From NCBI GenBank assembly GCA_009869945.1, contig WIXG01000161.1, positions 1 to 64,000 of the forward strand: a stretch of 64,000 nucleotides of DNA, written 5' to 3'. Shown here in pieces: positions 45,668 to 55,933 of this stretch. This stretch comes from Mesaphorura yosii (taxonomy: Eukaryota > Arthropoda > Collembola > Poduromorpha > Tullbergiidae). Position 1 is the first letter of the stretch. Every line of letters starts with the position of its first letter. Both the position numbers and the translations under genes were made by a program. The notes beneath the pieces were generated by a model. That model was not told the origin of the DNA. It searched no databases and saw only the letters and a list, made by a program, of their open reading frames with translations.

Positions 45668-47601
45668 TCATAAATTGAGCAGTTTCACTCCGACAATCAT
45701 ATCTCGCGCAGTGAGCATCCCGGACGGTCCCGTTGTGAAGGAAATCGGGTCCTAAAAAACAGATTAAGTCCCCATTGAACCCGCTCCAGGACATTAAACA
45801 CACCTTACCTTTGTTTCCTGCACAGGAAAGAACTCAAACTTCGGGAGCAAGTGCACCAGACAATGCTTCAAGACTATCATTGAAAATTTTTGTGCAAAGC
45901 ATCCACGAGGTCCTTGACCAAAGGAGAGGAAAAGGAATGGGTCGCGGCCGTCTGCTCTGTCCGAGGCAAAGCGACTGGGATCATATTTCAGTGGATTCGG
46001 ATAAAGCATCGGGTCTCTTTGAATCATAAAAATTGGGCACTCGATGGCAGTTCCCTTCGGGATGAGAATGTTGCTGTATTGCTTGTCCCTTGTGCACATG
46101 CGATAGGTCCTGGAAGCCAGAGTGTTTGTGGTCTTCATTAAAAGGCCACTGAATTCAACGTTGCATAGTTGAACTTACATTGAAGTCGTAGGATACAGAC
46201 GAAGTGCTTCGCGGATGCATTGTTCGATGTACGGTAAGCCAGTTAGCAAAGCAAAAGAAATTTCGCCATCCTGAGGTAAAATATTTATAACCAGTCATTT
46301 CTAGTTACTTCCTACACGAAAGCCTCTTCACAGCTAATGTGGCTTTTAATATACGTACGCATTTGTCTAGACTATCTTGAATATCCTGTCGGCATTTCGC
46401 CTGCTCCTCCGAGTGAACTGCCAAGCAGTGCAGCACTCGAGTCAGAACTGTTCCCAAATCATAACCCGTGAGAATTGTGGAGGTGATTTGTGCAGTTGCA
46501 ACTACTTCGTCAATGTACTGATGTCCCTTGCTATCATTTCCATTCACACAGTCCAGGAGTCGGTCCACAAGATCGGGCTCAAGTGTAATGTGGTGAAGTG
46601 CCTGGAAATGTAACTTGTTAATGCAAATGATAAGATAAGCCTCGAAAGTGATGGGAAAAATTTTTCATTTTTCCGTGACGAACCTTCTCTGCAGTGCGTT
46701 CGGACCTTTCCTTCAGAATTCTTTTGGACAAATCTACAAAGTACTCGTTCCCGGTGTCAATAACGGGGCAAAACCACTGAAGAAGTTTCGGGTAAAGTTC
46801 TAAACAGAACAAGAATTTGAAGTTGAGTGGGTTCAGAGGATCTTTGGCATATTTACTGACGCGTCACAGTTCCAATGAAGCTCCTTTCGCCTGCCTCCAT
46901 CGTCTTCCTGGCGTTCAGCACGAACGGGTGCTTTGGGTTTCCTACGGTCCCGAGTTTCATCCCGACAGAGTAATTCAACATTATCTCCTCACAAATGATC
47001 TCCGATTCACTGCAATGAGGCCAATATCATAATAGCTAAGCTCTCTGGAACAAATCCTTAATCAGACGACTTACACTCGGAGGTCCATTTTTCCCACGCG
47101 ACTTGTAATTGACTTCCACTCCTCCACAAATTCCAGAAGGGACTCGTTGGCATAATCGACCCTTTGTCTGATCACCGGTGGGGAAAACGATGCAATGGCG
47201 AGATTCCGAAGCACTTTCCACTGTTCACCATGCAGCATGGAGACTGTCTTGTTCACGAACTCATTTTCACCCGTCACTGGTCTCCTATTTCGTTGAGAAA
47301 AGTGCTCAAACGAATCTTTGATGTAGATTGACCGGAGGAGGTCAATATCGTGGATATGGAGTACTGGCGTGCGCCCGCGGAACGTGCAATAAATTTTGCC
47401 GAACTCCTCATAATTCTGCAGGGCAATTTCATGTGGATTCTGTTCCCAACTCCGCCACCAGGTACCAAACACTGGAATTGGTTTGGGACCAGGAATGCCT
47501 TGTTTACGAAAAACATTGAAGTTTCCACAGAAGTACATGTAAATCCAGTACGACATGAACGCGAAGAGGACAGAGAGCTCGAGCGCCGTGGAGAATTCCA
47601 T
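45668..47601 (-). CDS. Cytochrome P450 monooxygenase
   Basis: Seven exons on the minus strand (47601-47075, 47009-46861, 46799-46684, 46601-46359, 46270-46179, 46109-45809, 45751-45668) give 503 aa. An N-terminal membrane anchor (LSVLFAFMSYWIYMYF) precedes the hinge GIPGPKPIPVFG. The K-helix ExxR is Glu366-Arg369 (EALRLYP), the PERF-like motif is YDPSRF, and the haem loop is FGQGPRGCFAQ with Cys446 as ligand. The I-helix reads ILTGYDLGTV (307-316), lacking the usual A/G-G-x-D/E-T-T/S threonine. Overall it resembles CYP3-clan enzymes of the endoplasmic reticulum, but clan assignment is tentative. Substrate unknown. Its 3' end converges on CMTR1; a minus-strand AATAAA lies at 45612-45607. Confidence 0.9.
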
Positions 47602-48662
47602 GATTGAGCAAGGAGAAGACACTGACCCGAAACCCTGAGCTGCAAATACCAGACTAAATGCACCTGAACGCGAAACCCGAATTAAATAGGGATGACGCAA
47701 GGTCTGATGCAAAAATAGTTATGGACTATCATAAAACACTTGCATGGCTTGGTTTACCTCATCCCAAATCCAGTTCCAGACGTTTCAGCTTAGCCACGCC
47801 GTGCACTAAGTCAACTAATCCGCACTTCTTTTGTAAACACTTTTATTATCGACGCGCCGTTTATTAACAGCGCGGCCTTCCGTACCATACTTGGATGCTG
47901 CAAAAGCTGGCGCACTACAAAAAAATGCACAACGTGGTTTTTTATTGCCCCTCGTAAACTCGTATGTTAATTGGGCCTCAACTCAAATAAGAGCAAGGTT
48001 TATGCAGCGTCGTGATTGGATCATAGATCTGACATGGGATTGAGAGTTGGACTTTGGACTGGACTGGTGCTGGACTTTAGAATCACAGATCTGTTAATCT
48101 TTTCGAGACAAATGTTGAGACACTATCACATTACGAACGCAGTCGGTCAGCAGACTCACGGCACATTTTGATAATGTTGTAAGACTGACGAGATTGGATT
48201 TGACTCAAGTATATGTTAAACAATTATAACAAGTATTAGGTCACCACAAGATCATCGCACGCTCGCTTCTAGATCTTGAACGAGGTATGAATCTTAAGAC
48301 AACCACCTAAGTCAGACCTGCTAATTCAATTGACATCACTAAGTGTTGTTCGCTCTGAGTTTGCAATGCAAAACACACTTTTTAACCACAAGCACGAATC
48401 TTTGCTGTTCTTTTCCAAGTAAGACCGTTTACTTATTGTAATTCTTATCATACGATAAATGAAATCCTAAGATGTACAAGACATGCAATATTTACTAGTT
48501 AGGCGTATTAACTCATTTTTCTTTGTCTATCGTCGATTTTGATAAGTGCTGCTTTCATTTCAAAAATTTTTATTCCCTACCGTACGCGTACATAAAATTA
48601 TTGCGAGAAGGGACAAATCAGCGTTAAACTCCCGGAATGAGCTGGTGCCCGTCTGCATATTC
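47602..48662. other. Intergenic region, nothing recognised
   Basis: About 1.06 kb upstream of the P450. No gene is supported; AT-rich. Confidence 0.4.
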
Positions 48663-48749
48663 TTAGGCGAGTTTCAATCCCACGAACATATTTCGTGCCG
48701 TCAGCATACGAGGCGGTCCCGTGGTGGTGGTGGTAAAGGAAATTGGATC
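48663..48749 (-). pseudogene. Orphan last exon of a second cytochrome P450
   Basis: On the minus strand this encodes DPISFTTTTTGPPRMLTARN then MFVGLKLA and a stop. It is a clear relative of the last exon of the neighbouring P450 (DPISFTTGPSGMLTARDMIVG). The ACC repeat has expanded the run of threonines. The base pair before it (CTG) is not a splice acceptor, and no upstream P450 exons were found in the following 200 bp, where the SLC13 gene begins. It is a relic of a duplicated gene. Confidence 0.75.
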
Positions 48750-48957
48750 CAGAAATTGCACGCCTCATTCAACTGACGCGGTCTCTAATGCTATTGCTGT
48801 TACTCGTTCTGCGATCGTTGAGTTGCTGCGGGGGAGAGTTCAAACGTTGATACGAGGTGAGTTAGGCAGTGTTTATTCTGATGATTTGGTTGGTTACTTA
48901 TTAAAGTCCCGATTAAACTCCCCTCATTCGACCTCCAAAGTCAGCGTCTCAAAGTTC

Positions 48958-50896
48958 TCAATGTATGGTTTTATTGTCAATGGCTGCGTAAGAGTAATTA
49001 TCGTAGTTGAATATCACTTGGCCCCATGCAAGATTCATCGCGAAGAGCACAGCGAGGCATGTAAAATTTAAGAAGACACCCGCTTTGACCATGTCTACAG
49101 TTCGCATATTACCGGCTGTGAATACAATGGCGTTTGTAGGGTTTGCCACAGGTAAGCAGAAGGAAAACTGGCTGGCAATTGCTCCGGGCAGAGACAAATA
49201 CAGCGGGTGAAGATCGAGCTCCTTAGACTGAAACAAGATACGAATCGATTGACTTAAATACAATCAGGAAACGTAAACGTTAATTAGTTGCACTCCAGTC
49301 AGCTTACGAATGCTATCAGAATTGGGAGTATGACGCTGACGCACACACTATTCGACAATACCTCTGTGAGACAAGAGATAAGGAGCAGTGATATCAACAG
49401 GGTGACAGGGCTGGAAAGGCTCTCCAGTCCACTCAACTGTTCACCGATCCAATTTGAAAGCCCGGATTTCTGTACCTGTTTGGTGAAGAAAAATTAAGTG
49501 AACACGAACAATTACGTGATTGCAACAATGAGTGGGATGGCAAAGAGAATCGTACGCCATCTGAGATAGCAAATCCGCCGCCGACCAGTAGCACGACATT
49601 CCATGGAAGCTTTTGCTGGAGAAATGTCCAGTTCAACAGTGTTCCTTTCTTTGGCAAACCAAATTCTTTCGGTATGATGAACATTAACAGCACAATTGCA
49701 AGAGCAATGGTCGAATCTCCTATTTTGACGAAACTCTCGTCGAAAATCGAGGACCAGCCCGTAAATATTTGTGGATCATTTGTGAACCAGATGACCATTA
49801 CGAAGATGTACAGCACTAGCACGCAGGTTTCGTGAAATGACATCGGACCCAACTGGGCCAATTTGACTCGAAGCATACTTTCCGTGCTCTCCTCCGAATC
49901 TTCCGTTGTATTTTCAGTTACTTCTTCAAGGGACTGCAGCGACGGATTTCGCCGACGGCACCAATTTGGCAAGCCAAGAAAGACAACGCCAAGGTAAACG
50001 AACGAAATGGCCAAATTCAGGATTGCGATTGGCATTCCGTACGCGATCCAAGTTGCATAGTTGATGTCCGTGTATTTTCCATTCTGCCCAATGTTTTCAC
50101 TTCGTTTATGAGACATAGGTTAGAAGTAGGATATCGCATTATGCTCTAAAGCATCAAGTGAGAACTTACGCGCTGAGTAGTCCTTTCGCAACCAAGTTCG
50201 GATTTGACCCAATTATGACCGCCGTGCCGCCAATATTAGAAGCGTAGCCGACCGCCAGAAAGAATAGTGTTGTCGTCTTTTTCTTATTGAGTCCATCCTT
50301 GAGCGAGGCCTGTGTCGTCTCCGGCAAATCGTCCAGCAAACTGTTTACGATCGGTACCAACATCGCTACGACTCCCGAGTTGATGATGATCCAGCAAGAC
50401 AAGAAGAAGGAAGTGATCATCAGCCCCAAGAGGAGTCTCCACAGACTTGTGCCCACCAGGATCATTATTCTCAGTGCAATCCGTTTGTGGAGGCCAGAGC
50501 ACTCGATAGCATTCGCCAGGCAAATGCCGGCGAAGAACATCATCACTGATTCTTTCATGTAGTTTTGACAAACGGCATCTGTGCTCTGTATGTTAAAAAG
50601 TGGGAAGAGGACGACGGGTATCAGAGCGGTTACCGCCAGGGGAAGGGCTTCAGTCATCCAATATACGGCCAAGAGCAGGATCACGTAGGCGCACTTGAAC
50701 TTCTAAAATTGAATACGGCAAAGCCTATGAAACGTGAATATACGTGAGGAAATCATATTATATGGTACAGGGCACGGCTCACCTTTAGGTCGTCTTCGGC
50801 AGGCAAGAAGAAAATTGGAAGAAAGAGACATGGAGTGATTACGATCACAAACAGTTGCCAATACTGAAGCCAGGCGGTGGTTCGGAATCCAGCCAT
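48958..50896 (-). CDS. SLC13 (INDY-type) Na+-coupled carboxylate transporter, copy 1
   Basis: Five exons on the minus strand (50896-50783, 50702-50170, 50099-49556, 49475-49308, 49227-48958) give 542 aa. SLC13 carriers import citrate and dicarboxylates with sodium at the plasma membrane. About eleven hydrophobic segments are present. Diagnostic blocks are YWMTEALPLAVTALIPVVLF, SVMMFFAGICLANAIECSGL, GGTAVIIGSNPNL (first substrate/Na+ loop), LPWNVVLLVGGGFAISDG, ISCLTEVLSNS and the second loop LPVANPTNAIVFTAG. A variable hydrophilic loop (about residues 260-300) is acidic here (EEVTENTTEDSEESTES). The second copy lies 251 bp upstream in the same orientation. Exact substrate preference is not inferable. 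Confidence 0.92.
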
Positions 50897-51147
50897 TCTT
50901 ACCCGGTGTATTGCCGTTCTATGTGCAGTTGAGATTACGAAAGGCTGATCCAGCATCAGCGGATCTGGTCACCAGCAAATTTAGAAACTGACACTACATC
51001 AAACTCGTATTACATAATGGAATATGTTTCGGCAGATAACATCACTGAATTCGACAGGGTCACGTACACAAAGCACAATAATAAAGAACTGATAAGCATT
51101 TCACAAAATACGATTGGACACAAAGCATAAGTCACGGCTAATTAATT

Positions 51148-53134
51148 CTACGCATACTCGTAGTCACTATATTTAAAAATTAATTGACCCCATGACAGGT
51201 TCATCGCGAAAAGCACAGCCAAGCAGGCAAAGTTGAGAAATACGCCGGCCTTGACCATGTCCGTAGTTGTCATTTTTCCTGCGGTGAATACGATGGCATT
51301 AGGTGGATTGCTGACTGGAAGTGCAAATGCGTACTGGCATGCGATGGCTCCAGGTAGCGACAGGTAAAGAGGATGGAGCTTGAGCTTCTTCGACTGGAAT
51401 TCACAAATAAATGGCACATATCGGCACTATTTGACTTGATTTGGATGAGCGATATGCGCTTCTTACCAATGTGATGAGAATCGGAAGCAGTAAATTCGTG
51501 CAAGCTGCGTTGGACACGACCTCAGTCAGACACGAGATTACGAGGAGAAAGATAATCAGGATCGCAGGACCTGGGAGCGCCTCGAGCCCACCCAACTGGT
51601 CCCCAACCCACGTCGAGAGGCCTGACTTACTCGCGCCGTCTGAAAGCGCGAATCCGCCTCCAACCAGCAGAATCACATTCCAGGGAAGATTCTTTTGAAC
51701 GAACTGCCAATTTAGCAGAGTGTCATATCCCGAGAGCTGAGACACTGGCTTGATTTCTTTTGGAATTGTGAACATGATCAGCACAATCGCGAGTGCCACA
51801 CTTGAATCCCCAATCTTTACGTAAGACGTTGGAAAGAGTGAAGCCCAACCAGGAAAGATGCGTGGATCTCGAGTAAACCAGAGCAAAATGACAATCGCAA
51901 AAAGCACCAGGACACATGATTCATGGAATGTTATGTGACCGAGCTCTGCAAGTCTTGTACGAAGCATTTGATCAATGTTTGTTGTGGAACTTGACACTGA
52001 ATTCACTGTCATCACCGTATCTTTATGATCATAATTTGACTCGATCTGAGAATTGGCAGTGGCTCGGAGTCCCAAGTTGAGTGGCTGAGTAGCTTTCCTC
52101 CCGCCGCGGGGTAGTCCCAAATATATAAATCCTAGGTACAGCCAGGTGATGAATAGTGCAATGGCTGCAGTTGGAAAATTAAATGCGATCCACGTTGCAA
52201 ATGTGATATCCGTGTATTTACCGCCTTGGCCAATGTTTTCTCTGTGAGATAGACTTTACTTTAGGACTAATCTCGTAGTTGACCATTTACTAAGTGAGAC
52301 ATCACAAAGACTACTCACGCTGTCAGAAGCTCCCGTGCTATTAAGTTCGGGTTCGATCCGATTATTACAGCTGTCCCACCAATATTGGCCGAATATCCGA
52401 CGGCCAGAAAGAACAATTTCCTGAGACTGGTATCACTGAGCTTCGGATTCGGGCTGTCATCCTGCGACGCGTCGTTGGCAAGACTCTCAAGGAGTCCATT
52501 CACGATGGGCACCATCATGGCTGCAACGGCCGTGTTGATGACGATCCAACAAGACAGAAACATCGTAGTGATCATGAGCCCCAGGAGCAGGCGCCAGGGG
52601 CTGGTCCCGACTAAGATCATCGTCCGAAGTGCGATTCGTTTGTGGAGACCGGAGTACTCGATGGCCAAAGCAAGGCTGATTCCTCCCATGAACATCATTA
52701 CCGACTCGCGCATGTAATTCTGGCACACTTGTCCTGCAACATACGAAATGGAGGTGTGGTTCCGTTAGAAGAAGGTGCATTCTTTCTTCAAATTCGAACC
52801 GTTTCTAAAAGTCTAGACATTTTCGGCAAAAGTTACCTGTACTGAGAATGTTGAATGCTGGGAAGAGCACAACTGGTATCAGTGCTGTGATTGCAAGCGG
52901 TAATGCTTCGGAGGTCCAAAGGACGGCCATAATGAGAATCACGTAGGCACATTTGAATTTCTAAAATGTCAGCACTTAGAAGTAATCCAAGTCAAATTCT
53001 TTCGGTTTTGTCTCACTTACCAGTGGACTCTCGTCTTTGGATTCTACGAAGTAAACAGGTAGTAGAACGAGCGGGGTGATCACAATTACGATGAAGCGCC
53101 AATAATATCGGAACAATTCCAAAGTCCCAACCAT
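51148..53134 (-). CDS. SLC13 (INDY-type) Na+-coupled carboxylate transporter, copy 2
   Basis: Five exons on the minus strand (53134-53021, 52960-52837, 52733-52319, 52241-51467, 51393-51148) give 557 aa. The sequence is close to copy 1 throughout: KFKCAYVILIMAVLWTSEAL, NYMRESVMMFMGGISLALAI, GGTAVIIGSNPNLIAREL, GGGFALSDGASKSGLSTWVG, ISCLTEVVSNA and PVSNPPNAIVFTAGK. Compared with copy 1 it has an extra intron after NILSTG and lacks the intron after the conserved SDG, so the pair differ by two intron events. The variable loop has a different sequence (SQIESNYDHKDT...). Same expected function as copy 1. Confidence 0.92.
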
Positions 53135-53866
53135 CACAAGTCTGAAGCGGAGAAACTGCTCAAAACCACTAAATACGAAGCGATTACAAATCGATGACAG
53201 CCCAGAATGTAAGCGATCAGACCCGCTCCATACAATTCATACACCAGCGAAAATTAACGTTGTGTAAGACGAGTTTATTCAATTGGGATAATTTGACGGT
53301 CAGAGTCTTCTCACACGTCAGTCAACACAAAAATTATTCATAACTCGACGTTGAGCATAGATTTATCGTATTATCACATGCGTACAACATAATCAAGTTG
53401 AGACGGCACGGATGAGTGCTCTTCTTTACATTGTTCGTGTTCGAATCAAATCTGATTCTGAGCAGCCTACCTTTATTAATCAGTTTCAAGGCCATGAGCA
53501 CGAACCGTACTAAAATGAGTGCGAAAGTCAAAATGAGCCAATGTGATTCCTACTGGACATTGTCTGCGGCCGCATCCGCAGTTGTAACACATGCTTTCAA
53601 TGCACCAAATTCCAAAATTTATTGTCAAAAACATTGAACATGAACAATTTGTAAAAAAAAAACAAAGCACCTGAATTGTGCACCATAAAACCACAATATG
53701 TTACAATCAAACCTAGCCTCCAACAAAATGAATAAATTACTCATAATAAAAATAAAAACTCCGAAAACCATATCCCAGAATAAAAGGTCATTTTTCAATT
53801 GAATGAACACAATACTGGTTTAATGAGTCAGAGCCGGCAACCTTCACCCTCCGTCGGGATCTCCAA
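53135..53866. other. Intergenic region, nothing recognised
   Basis: About 730 bp, AT-rich, between the 5' end of SLC13 copy 2 and the 3' end of a cuticular protein gene. No gene is supported. Confidence 0.4.
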
Positions 53867-55933
53867 TTAGTAGATGAACGTCGGGTGGTACCCGTAGTAA
53901 GGCAGCCTGATGTATGGAATCTGGTAGAGACCACCTCCATTCAAAACGTGTGCCGGAGTCTTTGCAATGACACCAGAAACGCTCCCGACACCGCTGGACG
54001 CTGACGAAGTGTGGTGAAATGCGACCTGAGGCGCGGATCCGACCGGTGCATTCGGCAGCTGGTAATCCTTTCCGATCTCAACGTAGACCGGACGTGTTGG
54101 AACGTTGGCTCGTACACCATGTGGACCGTACCTCGGAATTTGAGCATCGTGCACAGCGTCGGCGGGCATGGCACCAAGTTGAGAAGCACGGACGGAGACA
54201 GCAATGTTTGTGTTCCGGACTGGCGGTGCAGTAATGTAGTACGGCATGCCTCCGACTCCAACGTAGTAGAAATATGCTGAAGGAACAGAAAATTTGTGGT
54301 TATTCAATAAATTCATGCGCACAACAGTGACTCAAGAGAAATAGGAATTGCAACTTACATGGGCTTTTCGCTGGGTTGTTGTTGTTGTATGCGGTATTGG
54401 TGTACTGGTGAACTTGCTGCTGAAGACCGTAGCCGCCGAGGGCGCCGTAGCGATTGCTGTCGAATCCGGCGACTGAATACCCGTCAGTGCCCGTGCTTGT
54501 GAGCCGCGCTGGCGTTGGTGGAACCGCAGTTCCAGAGCCGCTGCCTCCTCCGGCCGTTGTGGTCACCACGTGCGAATGAGTCGCAGTTGAAGGTGACGAA
54601 TGCGAGGTTGTGCTCGTCACCGAATGCTCAACATTGATCGGAATGGTGCCGCCGGTCGCTGCTGCATTGACGCGTGCCAATTCCCTGGCATACGTCTCGA
54701 AGAAGCGTTGTCTCGCCGCCACCACGGCTGGCGTGTCTTGCACGACGGCGTGGTGCTGCTGCTGAATCTGCTCAGCGTTTGCATTCGCATTGGTTGCCGG
54801 CAAATCATCTCCAATTGCATTGAATCCATTCAGAGCATCAGCAGTATACTGGACATGTACGAGTTTCCCGTCCGGGTTCGTGTACGAGTATTTACCTCGC
54901 ACGGAGCCGTCGTAGTGTCGAGTCTCCTCGCGAGACGAATCGAGGCCAGCGTAACCAAAACTGCAAGCAGTATTCATTTAATTAACACACTCATCATAAA
55001 TGCAAATCTCGTCGGTCTCAAGATTAGGAATCAGGATGCACAAGGCTTGTGAATGGCCTGAAGGCAAGGTCTACCTATTCCCATGTTAATTGCAAGGTGA
55101 GTTCAGGTTTGCAGAACCACGAGTACGAATCTTTATAACTGTAAAAATGTCTACCCGTCTTCAGCGTCAATTTCAGCCTTCTACTCGACTTAATTTACTT
55201 AATTATGAGATGCAGACAAGACATGCAAATGCAAAGGTTACGTACCTGTACTGACCGTCGTGATTCATTGCCATGTACTGCATGCTGGCTGGTCCCAAGT
55301 AATTGCCACTGAGCGCAGCCTGCTGCTGCTGGAACTGAGTCTGATGATAACGAGCTCCATCGCTGACCACAGTCGACGTGACCGATCCGGATTCAGCAGC
55401 TGCAGCAGCGTCCGCCGCGTGCCACAGCGCGAACCCCAATACGAACACGAAGCACCAAGCCCGCACCTGGCGGATCACAATCACAAGGAAACCAGCACCT
55501 TCAGTATGGGAACGAACATAGTTCGGAAGAGTGACGGCCTCTCCGGCTCGTTATTATTCTCCGCAGCTATCGTGTCGTCGTCGAGATCGTCAAAAAGGCC
55601 GGGTTCGCCGCCGTAATACCCGAGTACAAACACGAATATGGCCCAGATCCAGGACAGGACCCCGATGCAATGGCGGAAGAGGGAATACAGGAATTGGAGC
55701 TCTTCGGTTAGAGAAAACGCCATGATTCTCACGCGACGAGTTAAACTGCCTGCCAGTTGTGACTTTGACTTGTGAGAGGTTTAAAATGCGGAAATCGACT
55801 GGCTGCACGAAAGAAAAGGAAGATTTAAGAATCAAACCAGTCAAGTCAACAGTTGCATGACCGATTTCGCCTGAAGAAATATACAATAGGAAATACAATA
55901 GGCTTAACGAGAAGACCAACTTACGAAAAGCAT
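53867..55933 (-). CDS. RR-type cuticular protein (Chitin_bind_4)
   Basis: Likely exons on the minus strand are 55933-55925 (MLF), 55466-55246, 54960-54359 and 54276-53867, giving about 413 aa. The tiny first exon is inferred because it restores a signal peptide (MLFVRAWCFVFVLGFALW...) in phase 0. The chitin-binding RR domain lies near residues 65-135: NHDGQYSFGYAGLD, HYDGSVRGKYSYTNPDGK, VHVQYTADALNGFN. A helical QRFFETYARELARV stretch, a Ser/Thr/Gly-rich region and a Tyr/Pro-rich tail follow. It should be deposited in the exoskeleton. The intron between exons 1 and 2 is about 460 bp and contains a separate small open frame. Confidence 0.82.
55499..55726 (-). other. Small open frame inside the cuticular gene intron
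   Basis: On the minus strand an ATG-started frame of 76-82 codons (MAFSLTEELQFLYSLFRHC...) contains a hydrophobic stretch VLSWIWAIFVFVLGYYGG followed by an acidic segment LFDDLDDDTIAAENNNEPE. Codon usage looks coding-like, but no homologue is recognised. It could be a small membrane protein, an alternative first exon or chance. Confidence 0.3.

Noticed and set aside
54011..54280. Plus-strand frames over the last exon of the RR cuticular gene
   Set aside because: They are antisense shadows of a well-supported minus-strand exon.
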